Source of the DNA: Siphonodentalium dalli
Lineage: Eukaryota > Mollusca > Scaphopoda > Gadilida > Siphonodentaliidae
DNA: 64,000 nt
Assembly: GCA_032622095.1 (NCBI GenBank)
Contig: CP136061.1
Span: forward strand, 85,164,324-85,228,323
Direction: 5' to 3'
Every line of letters begins with the position of its first letter. Positions within the stretch are counted from its first letter, which is position 1. The position numbers and the translations under genes are program-made. Positions 35,452-48,296 of this stretch are shown piece by piece. Below the pieces are notes generated by a model. That model was not told the origin of the DNA. It did no database searches and saw nothing but the letters and a program-made list of their open reading frames with translations.

Positions 35452-35574
35452 AAATTAGTTTTGATTTAGGATGCACCATTGTGGGGTCCTGTGTATCCGG
35501 CCTGTCATGCGTGTCCAATCTATGTAAATGCAGTGATACTGGAACATTTTGGGACGGAGACAGCTGTGAGAACA
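35452..35574 (+). CDS. Exon 7: EGF/EB-like six-cysteine module 7
   Basis: Acceptor 'attttttacag', donor 'gtacgt', phase 1, 41 codons, the shortest module. Spacing is C-5-C-5-C-4-C-1-C-11-C with TFWDGDSC. The shortening is between the first and second cysteines; the core from the third cysteine on is unchanged. Confidence 0.87.
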
Positions 35575-37190
35575 GTACGTGCCTTAAGTAAACTCATATT
35601 ACCTGTTTTCTGTAAACATTGAAGAGAATATAATTGGTATATATCCTAATTATAATGATTTTAGGATCCTGTGAATATTCATACTTCCAATTGATGTCAA
35701 TATCAATGAACAGTTTTGTTATTGACAATTAATCGGTCTGGTTGTTTGCATATTCTCAACTTATATGACCTGCAAAATGTACCTGAAATAGCATATATTC
35801 TGTTCCCAATTTTAGATATGTCAGTCGAGGCCACATGAATAAACCAACTTTCATTTCCCTGGCGAAAGCAATATTATATAAGTTTTAGAATTGCATTTCC
35901 AGTACTGATTTTACCAGATTAGCTTTCAACTTTATTTAGGGCATAAACCTGATTTACAGGCTCTTATCGCTGGGGTTTAAGATTATAAATGCATTTTTAC
36001 CGGAGGAGCCGATAGCGGTAAAATGTATATTTTTCATCGAAAATCCCACCGATAACATCTCAAAATCACCCCAGACAGCATGTTTATTGCCATTCACACC
36101 GATAGTATAATCATGCTATAGACATGAGATTCTGACAAAGAGTTGCTGAACTAAACATGATTGACAGTTTGCAAATAATCCATATCACTCTCTCCTGGAA
36201 ATTGTAATTCACTCCATGAAGATATAATTACATATTTCGGATAGAAATAAACCGAGCAATCCAAAGGATTCGGTGAAATTCATCAACTTGAATTCTATAT
36301 CACGCCATTATGACACTGGCTATGTAAAAATTATATTAATAAAGGTAAGTCCAAGAATTTGAAACTGGGTTTCCCTTCATGACCTTCCACATGCAAATTC
36401 TCAATTTGTATTCATAGTGCTATTAGATTCTGTCGGGTGTTTGCAAACAAAATTAAGGCATTTCACTCAGTGTTTCACTGTGAAATTTCTGACCAGTTTT
36501 TGGGGTTTCCTGAGGAGCTCTATGTGCAAAATCGTTTTATACTGTGAGTGCAATAAATTATTTCATAATTTAAGAATGCTTTAGATGTAAGAAATCTCAG
36601 TAGATTTTGTTCATATTGATCGCATATGTTCTGTGCATAACCTTACTGCTGTCATATTACCATGTAAACCAGTCACTGTAAGCGACACACCTTGAAATAT
36701 TTATGTGAATATTCACATAAACAAAAGATCTTTTGAAATCTACGACAAAGCACACGCTCTATTGAGAAACACGACACCTGTCAAGTCATTTACAATTTGC
36801 ACAATTCCTTCTGTGACTCCAGGGTGAGTGGCTTGAATATATGTCATGGCATCGGTGTATATTGTATGGACAGGACACAAAGCAATAACCGCCTATCTCA
36901 CAGTCGGCATTACTTCGACAACAGCTCGTGATAAATGCTTCGAATTAAAGTTAGCCGTAGTGATTAGTGTAGTGATTATGCATGTCTGTCTGTATAATCC
37001 AGGTCGATATAGTATTACTAACCGGTATTTTTGTTCTGTAAGATCTGCGAAACCGACAAAATTAATATGCTGATATATGCTTCAGTGGTCTACTGTATAG
37101 CTCTATCGATGATAGTGTTATCTGTATGTGTTGTCTTTCGTTGGTATTATAATCTTTACATAAAAGCAATGGTTGTCAGTTGAATTAATG
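35575..37190. other. Intron 7, first part, nothing recognised
   Basis: AT-rich intron without repeats that I could match elsewhere in the window and without a phase-1 cysteine exon. Confidence 0.45.
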
Positions 37191-37194
37191 ATCA

Positions 37195-38160
37195 TAGGGC
37201 TACAGGTCGTACTGTTCGTCTGATGATCATGACATTTGTCACAGATGTTAATATTGACATGTAGATGGGAACGAGTCATTTGGGGTCATTCGGACAAAAA
37301 ACATGGCTGCCAGTGGCCATCTTGGATTTCAAAATTTAAGCATGGATGTTAATATTGACATGAGGATGGGAATGAATAATTTTGGAGTCGTTCGGCCAAA
37401 AAACATGGCCGCCAGCAGCCATCTTGGATTTTACTCTTTGCATGACTAAATCCTTTGACACAGGCTTACGTCATTTTGGGGTCATTCGGCCAAAAAACAT
37501 GGCCACCAGCAGCCATCTTGGATTTTACTCTTTGCATGACTAAATCCTTTGACACAGGCTGCAGGTCGTATCTTTGGTCTGATCATTATGAAATTTGTCA
37601 TGGATGTTGACATTGACATGTAGATGGGAACGAGTTATTTTGATGATCATGAAATTTGTCATGGATGTTAATATTGACATGTAGATGGGAATGAGTAATT
37701 TTGGGGTCGTTTGGCCAAAAAAAACTTGTCCGCAAGCAGCCATCTTGGATTTTGCTCTTTGCATGACTAAAGCCTTTGGCACGGGCTACAGGTCATAATT
37801 TGGTCTGATCATCATGAAATCATGAAATTTGTCATGGATGTTGACATTGACATGTAGATGGGAACGAGTCATTTTGGTGTCATTCGGCCAATAAATATGG
37901 CCACCAGTGGCCATCTTGGATTTAAAAATTCAATCCATTAGCATGTGCTACAGGTCCTACTGTTCGTCTGATCATCATGAAATTTATCATGGATGTTAAC
38001 AATGACATGTAAATGGAACGAGTCATTTTGGGGTGCTTCGGCCAAAAAACATGGCCGCCAGTGGCCATCTTGGATTTAAAAATTCAATCCATTAGCATGG
38101 GCTACAGGTCGTACTGTTCGTCTGATGATCATGAAATTTGTCATGGATGTTAATATAATG
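37195..38160. repeat. Tandem-like array of the 'ggccatcttggatttt' interspersed repeat
   Basis: About six diverged units of 130-180 bases with 'atcatgaaatttgtcatgga', 'gacatgtagatgggaacgag', 'cattcggccaaaaaacatgg' and 'agccatcttggattttactc'. The same family fills 58081-60590. Confidence 0.85.
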
Positions 38161-38510
38161 TGTTCTAAATGATATATCTATGTAGATAAGAGTCTATGTA
38201 ATGTTAATAGTGGACAAACATGAGTAAATTTCAGTGTACTGGTAGGAAAAAAATTTGCATTACCTATTTTTTCCAGCCCTGGCTGACATACCCACCTATC
38301 CTCGCCTTGTGTCTGGAAAAAAATATGCAGACCCCCCGTCTGTGTTCTCAGGCGATTTAATCTCATTTGTGGAATGAGGGAGGCTATTTATTTTTATCTC
38401 AAAATCTGGAAAATTAATAATAAAAAAAAGCTATCCTTACTAAAAAGCCACCTTTTCGTGGGGACACATTGTCCCCAACCTTTTATTATATATTGTTTGT
38501 TTGCTTACAG

Positions 38511-38642
38511 AGATCAATGTAAATCTGGTGTGTAACTCACCAACTCCAGAGAATCCCTGTCAGGGGACTATGACATGTGTGAATAATCAATGTACCTGTG
38601 GTAACACTCTCTTTTGGACTGCAGGATCAGAGTGCACCGCGC
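38511..38642 (+). CDS. Exon 8: EGF/EB-like six-cysteine module 8
   Basis: Acceptor 'gtttgcttacag', donor 'gtgagt', phase 1, 44 codons. Spacing is C-8-C-5-C-4-C-1-C-11-C. The usual YWDG is replaced by LFWTAG, so the aromatic Trp is kept but the Asp/Asn-Gly is not. All six cysteines are present. Confidence 0.86.
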
Positions 38643-39640
38643 GTGAGTAGACGTTATAACCATAATTAAATATGTCGCATCCGAGTCGTGGATTTCCAAA
38701 CATCCAGTTACAACAGCAACAAAGGTAGCTCATCAAAAGCTGTTTTAGTCATCAAAATTAGTTTATTACCAATGAAATCTGACAACAATAATACCACATA
38801 TAATATCATAGTTGTCAAAATAGTCATCTTCTAATGTTTTCATGACATTTTCCGTAGAATGGAATGGATTATTACAACATCGTAAAAAATACATTCGTTA
38901 TGATATAAATACACCCCTATTTCTCACTTTCATTTTCCTTTATTCTGATTGGAAAAGTCTTAACAACGCCTCAGTTACTTGTTACTTGTATTTATCGATA
39001 AATATGAAAGTGGTCAAGTCACCGGCATAGGAATTCGGTAAGAGTTAACATTCTCGCGAGTTGATTCACATCAAATTCATATAGTATCTAATTTATATTT
39101 CCGAATTTGAAAAGTTATTTTTAATGACACAGTTGTTAGTTGTTCCTCCGCATCAGTTTATATTTTATTTACATTCTTGAAAGGCGATCTTCACTTGTGC
39201 AGCCTTGAACTTCTTTTATCACACTTTTTTTTCGTTGGCAAAATAATGGAAATCTTGATTTTTTACAACAGACAGATTTTAGATATTTCTTTCTAATATG
39301 TTGAAATTAAAATGCCGGGGCATAATGCATGATTTGCGACTTCGCCAATTTATACAGTATGTTATTTGGCCACTTACAATTTTATAAGTCCATAAATGCA
39401 ACAAAAAATATGTTGATTGCCTATTTTATTGATCAAAACCAGATAAGATAAAACCAACTGTGGAAATGGGTACATATGTATATAGTCCATAAAATCTTAG
39501 TGGACACATGTGTTTGGTTTGTGATTATATTGTGTGCGTATTTGGTGGGGGAGGTGGTACATTTTACATGGGTATCAAGTTTAGCAGATATATGCAACTA
39601 ACCATTATTTTTGGTGGTAGTGAGTATGTTAATGGAATTA
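38643..39640. other. Intron 8, first part, nothing recognised
   Basis: AT-rich; no matched repeats or exon signatures. Confidence 0.45.
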
Positions 39641-39644
39641 TTAT

Positions 39645-40550
39645 GCCTCCGAAGGATGATTCAGGGGTATATAGTGGAGACCTCCGTCTATCCGTCCTTC
39701 CATCCGTCCATCCATTACAAACATTTCACAAGGCAGCTCAAGTATCGATAGTCCAATTTGGATGTCCTTTGGTATATCGGTAGACCAGCATTATGGAATG
39801 GATCTCCACATAGTGCAGGTTTTGTCCGCACTTTTTTCCAGAGTTATGGCCCTTAGTTGGACTTAGAGTAAACAAGTCAACGCATCCATAACAAATGTTA
39901 TGCTGTGGATGTCTTTATTATTTGATTGCATTTTACTTTGGCATGGTGATAGCACAGGTAGGGGGAAAGGATATCCACATACTACTGGTTTCGTCCATTA
40001 ATTTTTACCAGAGTTACGACCCTTGTTTGACTTGGAAATTTATGAATTTTGTGTCAGAAAAAACATTTCAGCTTGTATTTAGCTTGGGTGTTAATTCTCT
40101 GATTTCGTTCCCCATTGGATGGTGATAGCACAGGTTGATGGAAAGGATACCCACATACTCCAGTTTTTGTCCATTAATAGTTACCAGTTACGGCTCTTGT
40201 TTGACTTGTGAATTGAGGATTCGTGGGGTATATAGTGGAGTTCTTCATCCATCCTTTTTTTCTCCAGACATGGCGTTTGCCAGAGTTATGAACTGGGGTT
40301 TGTTTTGTCTGCACTTTTTTCCAGAGTTGTGGCCCTTTGCCAGAGTTATGAACTGGGGTTTGTTTTGTCTGCACTTTTTTCCAGAGTTGTGGCCCTTTGC
40401 CAGAGTTATGAACTGGGGTTTGTTTTGTCTGCACTTTTTTCCAGAGTTGTGGCCCTTTGCCAGAGTTATGAACTGGGGTTAAACTGAGAGAATGCACCAC
40501 TATTTCTTCATTTTCTCTCTAAATACAGCCAATATGAAGCGTACAGTCGG
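39645..40550. repeat. Interspersed repeat of the 'ggtatatagtggag' family with an internal 60-bp tandem repeat
   Basis: Blocks 'ggtatatagtgga', 'tccatcc' and 'agttatggccctt' recur. At about 40270-40480 a 60-base unit ('ccagagttatgaactggggt', 'ttgttttgtctgcactttt') occurs about 3.5 times. Since 60 is a multiple of three, it yields spurious open frames on both strands. Confidence 0.85.
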
Positions 40551-40963
40551 GGGCATTGGCCCATGCTTGGTGTGGCCCTTGTTTTTTATATTTTAGTGGC
40601 AAGTATTCTACAAGCATCTTACATAATCTTCAGATTTTCCACCATTATTTCACATTATATCTCAATGCATGACATGAGTGGTTGGGATACTGGATTATGG
40701 AATTCAGTTTTTCCACAAACTTACATCACTACCTCCACATATGATGTGAATGATTGGGATATGGATTCACTTATTCATACCATTTATCTGTCAGTCTGAG
40801 CATCTCAGCCACATCGTGCCGATCATGAGATCGACCAAGATAGTCAGTTGCATTCAGGGTCGGTGGTTGCTAGGTGCAGTGGGGCCTAGCGACTGAAATT
40901 ACAATAAACCAATTTAAATCCAGTTTCTTCATCTGCATCCTAATTAAAATCTCAATTCTACAG

Positions 40964-41098
40964 GGAACAACTTGAAGGAAAGTTGTGTGAGAGATCAAGA
41001 AGATTCCTGTATTGTTGGATTAACTTGTCTTACTGACACAAACAAGTGTAGATGCTCTCTTTCGACGAAGTACTGGACTGGATTTTACTGTGATCAAC
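40964..41098 (+). CDS. Exon 9: EGF/EB-like six-cysteine module 9
   Basis: Acceptor 'caattctacag', donor 'gtaagt', phase 1, 45 codons. Spacing is C-7-C-5-C-6-C-1-C-11-C with KYWTG. The loop between the third and fourth cysteines is two residues longer than in most modules (LTDTNK). Confidence 0.87.
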
Positions 41099-41814
41099 GT
41101 AAGTTAGCTTACCACTCAGTAAATTTCGGCACTGTGTGTGTTATATAGTCCCATGCATGTACACAGGGTAACGCTTAGCATGTCTCTGAGACAGGTACAT
41201 ATTGTTAATATCTACAGTTTATATGACACTTCTGGTCAGACGGTAGACAGGATGTGGCATGTGAATGCAGTTACTTTAAGCAGTGTTGTAATATATATTG
41301 GTGTGGATGAGTGAATGGAAACTGAACAAAACTAATGTGATATCTATCACTGAGCAGAGATATTCGATACTATGATCAACACATATAACATGCAGCTGTG
41401 CTAAAAATCTACCATATACCTAACACTGAGACACTAAAATGTACCTATAGTGTCCAAAGTGTGACATCTGAATACAGAGGTCATTTGAGCTTCCTTTTGG
41501 GGGTCACTTCCATGGCCGTGTGGTATTGACATTGATCTTTGCATCTGAAGGCACCCATCATGGGACTGGGATCGATTTCCATCTAATTCAATAATGTGTA
41601 TTGTTGCAAAAACACAACTTTCAAATCATAAGTGCTATTGTTTACTATTAGGCTTCATTGTGCGTATAATAAAGCCTTCTAAATGTCACACATGGATCCC
41701 TGTGTGTGTAAAAATATGTTGTTAAAGAACTAGAAATCATAGGCATATTAACATAGTATATGCACTGACCTCCACCACGATTGATATATATGAGCAAAGC
41801 TCTGCGTTTTTGTC
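41099..41814. other. Intron 9, first part, nothing recognised
   Basis: No gene or matched repeat. Confidence 0.45.
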
Positions 41815-42445
41815 CTATTTATACCCCCACTTTCGAAGAAAATAGGGGGTATACTGGATTGACTTCGTCTGTGCGTCCGTCCGTCTGTCCGTCACGCTTT
41901 CTCTGTCCGCTTGTCCGTCCGTCCGTCCGTCCGACCTCATAACTCGAACAACTATGAACCGATTTCAATAATTTTTTGTATGCAATCTCCTTAGGACGGT
42001 CTCTCTGCATGATGCTAATTGCGGTCGGTCCGACTTTTTTTTTTCAAGTTATGCCTCTTTTTCGACTTATTTTGACTTAGAAAATTCTGTCCGACTTAAT
42101 ATCTTTAACAAATATGAACCGATTTCAATAATTTTTGGTATACATGCTTCTCACAATACCCTCTCTACATGATGCGGCTAGGGATTGGCTCAGACTGTTT
42201 TTCGTAATATTACACATCATTTTCGACTTATTTTGACTTAGAAAATTCTGTCTGACTTAATAACTTTAACAAATATGAACCGATTTGAATAATTTTTTCT
42301 GTACAAGCTTCTTGTGACACCATATCGATATTATTAGTCCGAATTTTCTTTAAAGTTAAAAATCTTATTGGTTGAGTTTACGGATAATGCGGGTTGAATT
42401 TGCCACGGTGGGGGTATGCTAGCACTCGAGTGCACACCTCTTGTT
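41815..42445. repeat. Interspersed repeat of the 'ggggtatactg / ccgtccgtcc' family
   Basis: It starts with the palindrome 'tatacccccacttt...agggggtatactgg', followed by a cgtccg tract and two to three units with 'aacaaatatgaaccgatttc'. It ends in 'gggggtatgctagcactcga'. Confidence 0.8.
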
Positions 42446-43448
42446 GTATCTATTTAATTATTAAGATTGTGATTATTTGTTAAATATATATATTTGTAAA
42501 TGATAACGCTCATGATACATATATCATTCGGCATATCTCAAAGGCCTGAGTTGGGAGGGTTTGGGAGGTGGTGTCCCTCTCCTGTTGTTTTGTGGTCCAT
42601 CTTATGAAAATCCAATGCATTGAGCAGTATTTTGGGCATATAATCAAGGGCAGTATTTTGGGCACAATTGTCAAGGTGAGTATTTTGAATTGGTCAATTT
42701 GATCAAGTTTCTAAAGAGTTTCTAACTTAGGAAATTTTGATAAGTATAGGATTGGAAATGCTTATAAGTTATTGTCAGATATCTCTTGGTTCAATGGTTT
42801 TTGCTTATCCTGCTTGAAATGAGACTTACCGTATTAATCTAATTAATAGGCTGTTCTCTAAAATTCAAGTGAGAGGCACGTGCATAATATAGTGCAGAAA
42901 CAATATCTATTAAGTTAGTAATTACTTGTTGTAATAATCTCTATGTTAATTATTCATTTGGTATTATTAGATCCCACCTGATAACCAGGTTGATTTTATC
43001 AAATAGTCAATTTTCCTGTACAGTTTTTTGTAATTTCACTTGAATTCAACTGAAAGTTTGAAATCTGAATGATAATATTCCTGAACTCAAACTCACAGAT
43101 GAAACCTTGATAAAACCAAACATACATTGCAGTATAATTCCACCTGTTAAACTTAAAAAAAAATTTAAACTTTAATGTCATGTCAATATATAATTGTATT
43201 CTGTATCTTAGTATGATATGAATTGTGACCTGAATAAAAAATATATTAAATTTTTTTTTAAATTATTTTTTGTTGTTGAAATTTTTATAGGGCACCTGGA
43301 GTTTGGACGCCCATACCGGTTACCAGTATGAAAACCAGCCTGGATATGTCCCTGAATAGCCTCCATTCCTCATCTCAATTTTCAGATTTAATCTGTCTAT
43401 ATTTTTTTATTTTAATGGCATATAAATGGTTGAATTCTATTATTACAG
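42446..43448. other. Intron 9 remainder, nothing recognised
   Basis: AT-rich sequence, no gene. Confidence 0.45.
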
Positions 43449-43586
43449 GCCTCGGATTCAATGTTCCATGTGCCGGAGCACAGTTCCCAGAAATGCCATG
43501 CAGTTCAGAGTTCACATGCTCCACAGGAGGGAAATGTGTCTGTACTGGAACTAATCAGTATTATACAGGGTCAACCTGTCTAGCCA
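43449..43586 (+). CDS. Exon 10: EGF/EB-like six-cysteine module 10
   Basis: Acceptor 'tctattattacag', donor 'gtatgt', phase 1, 46 codons. Spacing is C-9-C-5-C-5-C-1-C-11-C with QYYTG, where the usual Trp is Tyr. The 3' part of the exon, its donor and about 15 bases of intron are repeated twice more immediately downstream. I chose the first donor because it keeps phase 1; use of the copy-3 donor at 43717 would run into a stop. Confidence 0.83.
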
Positions 43587-43735
43587 GTATGTATCAAATG
43601 AAATGTGTGTGTACTGGCACTAATCGGTATTATTCAGGGTCAAGCCAGTATGTATCAAATGAAATGTGTCTGTCCTGGAACTAATCAGTATTATACAGGG
43701 TCAACCTGTCAAGCCAGTAAGTATCAAATAAAATG
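43587..43735 (+). repeat. Two extra tandem copies of the exon 10 3' end and its donor
   Basis: A unit of about 69 bases (from 'aaatgtgtctgtactgg' through 'agccagtatgtatcaaatg') occurs three times: in exon 10, at about 43599-43656 and at about 43657-43735. The middle copy lacks eight bases of the 'acctgtct' segment, which removes the last cysteine and shifts the frame. The third copy ends in a strong donor 'gtaagt' at 43717. Reading through from exon 10 meets a stop in the third copy. Confidence 0.8.
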
Positions 43736-43739
43736 CATT

Positions 43740-46108
43740 ATAAACAAAGGAAACTCCAGAAGATGCTCAGGCTATGATTATCAGTCCTATTGAAGTGCAT
43801 AATTGCATAAGTGCATAACATGGATAATGTTATCCTCTGGTAACTGAGATGCCTGTGATTTTAGGAATTTTCAAAACAGAACATCACCTCTAATTATATA
43901 ATAATATTATTGAAGTATATGCCGTATGAGTCTGTGTCAATAATAAATGGGAATAAAATAAAGTAACACCATTTAAGATCGACTCATTTGAGTTTTTAAT
44001 AATATCCAATGGGTGTTTTATAGAGTGTGCATTAAGGGGTTTCCATATCTGAACTATGTCAAGAGGTGGACAGTTTAGATGGAACTACACAGAAAACGAC
44101 TTAATTGTTAAGCTAGTACACATTAAAACAAAATTTTTAATATTTTTGTTGTTGATAAATTAAGCAAAGAGCTGAATCTAAAAAACAAATAAAAAAATGA
44201 AATTAAAAACAGAAAATTTTCTAATTTTTTTTTAATTTAATTTTTACCCACATGGGGTAGCACCCCATATCAATGCAAAGATAGACTTACTGTATTAACC
44301 TTTCTACTTATAAACCATTGTAGGCATATTTTTTATACCAGCCAAAAACACTCATCCATTACCATGGAAACACAAATTTTGCACACTAAGCTTCAGATTA
44401 TAAGCTTTGGCCCACTAAAATGGTCCTGACTCATGGACTAACAATTTACACAGGTGAAACAACTTTGTATCTCTCAAACACCGGTTGTTGGATCTGAATT
44501 AGTTTTTTTTCCAGATTTTTCATTCTAGAGTTATTCATCTTTGTTTATCTGGAAATGTTTTTTTTTTCCATATGAGCTGATATGTCCACCACAGGCTGAC
44601 CAATCTCAATGAAATTTGGTATGGATGTTCACTACTATGAGGGCAATCAATTGAGTGTTCAATTTTTTTTTTTCCCGTTTTCCGTTCTACAGTTATTCAT
44701 CTTCGTTTATTTGGAAGTTTAAGTTTTTTGTCTGTATCTCCACCACAGGTTGACTGATATCAATGAACTTTGGTAGGGATATTCACTACTATGATGGCAA
44801 TCAACTAACTGTTCTATCGTTTTGTTTATGTTTTCTGTTCTAGAGTTATTTATCTGAGCAGATGGCTCAACCAAACTTTGTCACTTCGAATTTGTGACTG
44901 TGGAGGTATGCCAACACTGCCAGTGCAATTTCTTGTTTTAATTGGAACATAACTTTATTTGACTTTGGGTGTGGGAAGATCATAAGTACATAAACATTAA
45001 TAGATCTGAGTTGGGCCGATATATCAAGCAGGGAGTGATGAATATCTTGGGTATTTATATTTATGTTATTATACTGTGAACATTTTTGTGGAATCATAAT
45101 GTCATTGTACTGATTTAAATAATAATTCTGTTTTAAATATTAACCCTTTCTATACAAATTGGATTCTCCCACGCAGTTATAACAGTGTATATTGGAATGG
45201 TATATTATCAATTGGAGGGGTGTTCAGGGAAAATGAGCATACAAAAAGATAATATAATTGCAGAAGGATTTTTATTCATTTGTGGGAAATGTTCATCAGG
45301 TCGTTTGTTGAACTTATTATCGCAAAATTTGCTTAGGATCATCAATGAGTATTTAGGAAAGGGGTTAAACAAACATGTTGCTAATGGGAGCACAGTTTGA
45401 AGTCGAAATCTGGGATTTTTAATTTGGTGTGGCTGTTGTGCAATGCTTCACATGAACAATTTGGATGACAGCAGGTTGTAGCACTCGTAAATTATCATAC
45501 TGGTGCATTTTACACCTCTATTAAGTTAGATACATGTGACCCAGAATAGTGTATACATGTATTACAATGAAATGTATTAATTTGGTTGATGAAAGTTAAT
45601 GTTTCGTTTCCTTTTAGATGAAATTCTTACTGTAACCAGTAAATATCTTCTGCTCTTATGTTCACCGGATACTATTTGCTAACATTGAGATCATTTTAAA
45701 AAGATGCTGACTATAGTGCTATAATGATTACAGGCCACAAACTCCACTGTATGATGATGATACTCATAGCAGGAGTGATGGATCATATTTAAAAAAAATG
45801 TATCAAGTTAAATAATAGGATGCAGCCAATCGAGTACTTGAGTATAATTAAATCTATTTAATACATTTCAGCTCGGTTTGTGGATACAAGTGTTTAACTC
45901 ACAGATTTCTGGTGGTGAGGTCTCATGATGCATGAGTTTCATTGTTCTCTACTCTTCATAAACTCAACATTGCTAAAGTTCTAGATTCTATATATGCTAC
46001 TCTTTTGTTGCGCTCTTCATACCTGAATGCTTTTTCTCGGCTGAGCTTATGTTCTTGTTCATTACATTTGAGTATGTAAGATAAATTATATTACCTTTCT
46101 TATGTTAG
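43740..46108. other. Intron 10, mostly repeats
   Basis: About 44480-44880 is a partial copy of the 28085-29225 repeat ('attctagagttattcatct', 'gatgttcactactatgag'). A MITE copy is listed separately. The remainder is unremarkable. Confidence 0.5.
45140..45368. mobile_element. MITE with TTAA ends, best-preserved copy 3, 229 bp
   Basis: It begins TTAACCCTTTCTAT and ends 'aggaaaggggttaa', so TTAA is at both borders (45140-45143 and 45365-45368) with CCCTTT-type ends. It shares 'ggattctccc', 'ggtgttcaggg' and 'gttgaacttattat' with the other copies. Confidence 0.78.
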
Positions 46109-46246
46109 GAATCGACGATCAACAATCATGTACTGATCCTGGAAATGGGGAGAATCCTTGCCTGAGTAACCTGATTTGTACTAATGGATTTTGTGCATGT
46201 GCATCTCTACACTTTTGGATTCCGGGCTCTCAAACATGTGCTCCTG
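46109..46246 (+). CDS. Exon 11: EGF/EB-like six-cysteine module 11
   Basis: Acceptor 'tcttatgttag', donor 'gtaagt', phase 1, 46 codons. Spacing is C-9-C-5-C-4-C-1-C-12-C with HFWIPG before the last cysteine. The acceptor lacks a long pyrimidine run directly at the AG, but the frame, phase and cysteines all fit the series. Confidence 0.85.
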
Positions 46247-46369
46247 GTAAGTACTTTTGTAATTTAGATATTAGTTTTATGTAAACATTATAATAAACTC
46301 AAGTTCATATAAATTGATCAAAAATAAAATAAAAATAACAAGCAAAGTAAGAAAGTAATTCAAATTTCA

Positions 46370-46836
46370 GCTTGTCATCTTGACTACTAGATGGGAGTCA
46401 TCTATTTGTTCTGAAATTCGTAGAAAGACATGGCTGCCAGTGACCATCTTGGCATTTACTCTTTTCATGACTAAATCCTTTGGCACACCAAACAGGCCAA
46501 AACATGGCTGCCAATGGCCATCTTGGAATTTACTCTTTGCATGACTAAATCCTTCAGCACACCATACAGGCGACATCCTTCATTCAATGGTCACCAAACT
46601 CCATCTAGATCTTCGGGGTGACCTCTAGATATGTGAGCCATCGATTATTTAAGAAATTCATTAAAGAAACATGGCTGCCACTGGCCATCTTGGATTTTAC
46701 TCTTTGCTTGACTAAATGTTTCGGCACACCCTACAGGCCACATCTTATCCAATCATCATCAAACTTCATATGGATCTTCAAGGTGATCTCTAGATTAGAG
46801 CCAGTAATTATTTCCAAAATTCGTTAATACACATGG
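46370..46836. repeat. 'ggccatcttggatttt' family repeat, left part
   Basis: Three units with 'catggctgccan...ggccatcttgga' and 'tgactaaatcctt'. The right part resumes at 47820, so it was split by an insertion. Confidence 0.75.
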
Positions 46837-46846
46837 CTGTCAGCAA

Positions 46847-47819
46847 TAAAGATGAGGTCTGAACCATGAACAAAAAATGGTCTGGTCCAGGGCCAGACCG
46901 CGGACTGGCCTGGACCGCCGTCATAAGACTGCTTTGGACCGGTCCACCCATGGCGGTCCAGTACTGTTCTGGTTCGCGAACTTGAATACATAGATGCATC
47001 CCTAGCTTTATAAGTACTGGCCCTACTGGGGTTTACTGGTATGGAACTCCAAAGTTCCAATCACCAGCCAATGCACAGTGTTGCAGATATCTGGTTACCT
47101 GGTGTCAGTTCACATGTATAGCAGATTGTAAGATACATTCTTTGGTCTCGGCGACATCAAACGACTGTGAGTACCCCCTGTGTATTTTGATTCCGCTGAC
47201 TTCAGAGAATGCCCTGATCGGCACAACATCATGCTTGGGTTAGTGACTATGTATTTGGTAAATATGTAACTGCACAAGATAGCGAATTACCATCAATACC
47301 ATGTCAACTAACCCTCATCTACATATCGATGTACTGAATAAAGGGCACGATATACTGAATAAAGGTCACGATATACTGAACACAGGTCACGATATACTAA
47401 ACACAGGTCACAATATACAGCCAAAAGTTGGCAATATCTAACTCCAAGTAACTCCATTCAATACCGATATGGCAGTATGTGAATACCTGCATGTCGGAAT
47501 TGACCAATCTACCTGGAATATGTCAGTTGGCAATGCTAAGAGCAAAATTTTATGAGGACTAAATGACTTAGAGCATTTGTATATTGCACTCAATCCAATC
47601 ATAACATCTGGGGGTTGCTGAAACAGTAACTTGACACTTTCTGTAACACAAACACATATACCAAAGTAAGACTTAACACATTTCCGTCCATTTACGGTAT
47701 TTTATAATGATTGGACTGGTACAGACCGGTTCAGGAAAGAATTCTGGACCACTGAGAGCTGGACTGCCTATGCACTGAACCAGACCACCACAGGCGGTCT
47801 GGTCCGATCCACATTCCTA
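46847..47819. mobile_element. Putative hAT-like element E inserted in a repeat
   Basis: The host repeat breaks in the middle of 'gccagcagccatcttgg' and resumes at 47820. The ends are loosely inverted (TAAAGATGAGG against TAGGAATGTGG read inverted), with ctggaccgg-rich arrays near both ends (46875-46975 and 47710-47810). The candidate 8-base target copies GTCAGCAA and GCCAGCAG match at 6 of 8 positions. Confidence 0.5.
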
Positions 47820-48296
47820 GCCAGCAGTCATCTTGGATATCAAATTTGAATCCATTGGCACAACCTGCAGCCCTTATTTATTGGTGAAATGTTGAAATGA
47901 AAATAATTTCATCTACACAATACAAGACCTTTACTGTAACTTATTGGCTTTCCTTCTTCTTTATCAATCTATTCATTGTTCAGCAAAAGATAAACACCTT
48001 CCCAAGTTGAGCTACAGTATCATTGACACTTTCATTAAATTTGCACACAGGGCGATTTGACAAGTTAGTTTGCAGTTTATCTCAACTGCCATAGGGTGTA
48101 TCCTTAGTCCCATTGGGACAGCCCACCTCTAGTATTAAATTCTGTCCTGTCCTGTCCTGTCCTGTCCTGTCCTGTCCTGTCCTGTCCTGTTTGGATTTGA
48201 CACTGTGGGGGGGATGCCAGCACCCAAGGTGTAACCTCTTGTTTCTCTTCATATGACATATTTCCTCATATTTTACACTCTTTTAATGTTTTGCAG
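47820..48296. repeat. Repeat fragments and a pentanucleotide microsatellite
   Basis: The continuation of the split 'catcttgg' repeat is followed by 'aagttgagctacagtatcat' (right-end motif of the 58081 repeat family). A (cctgt)n tract of about nine copies lies at about 48145-48191, then 'gggggatgccagcac' as at the end of the 41815 repeat. Confidence 0.7.

Noticed and set aside
40135-40500. Open frames on both strands over the 60-bp repeat
   Set aside because: The 60-base period keeps frames open by itself and the sequence is part of an interspersed repeat.
43449-43716. Longer exon 10 using the third donor copy
   Set aside because: Length 268 breaks the phase and the frame meets a stop before the donor.
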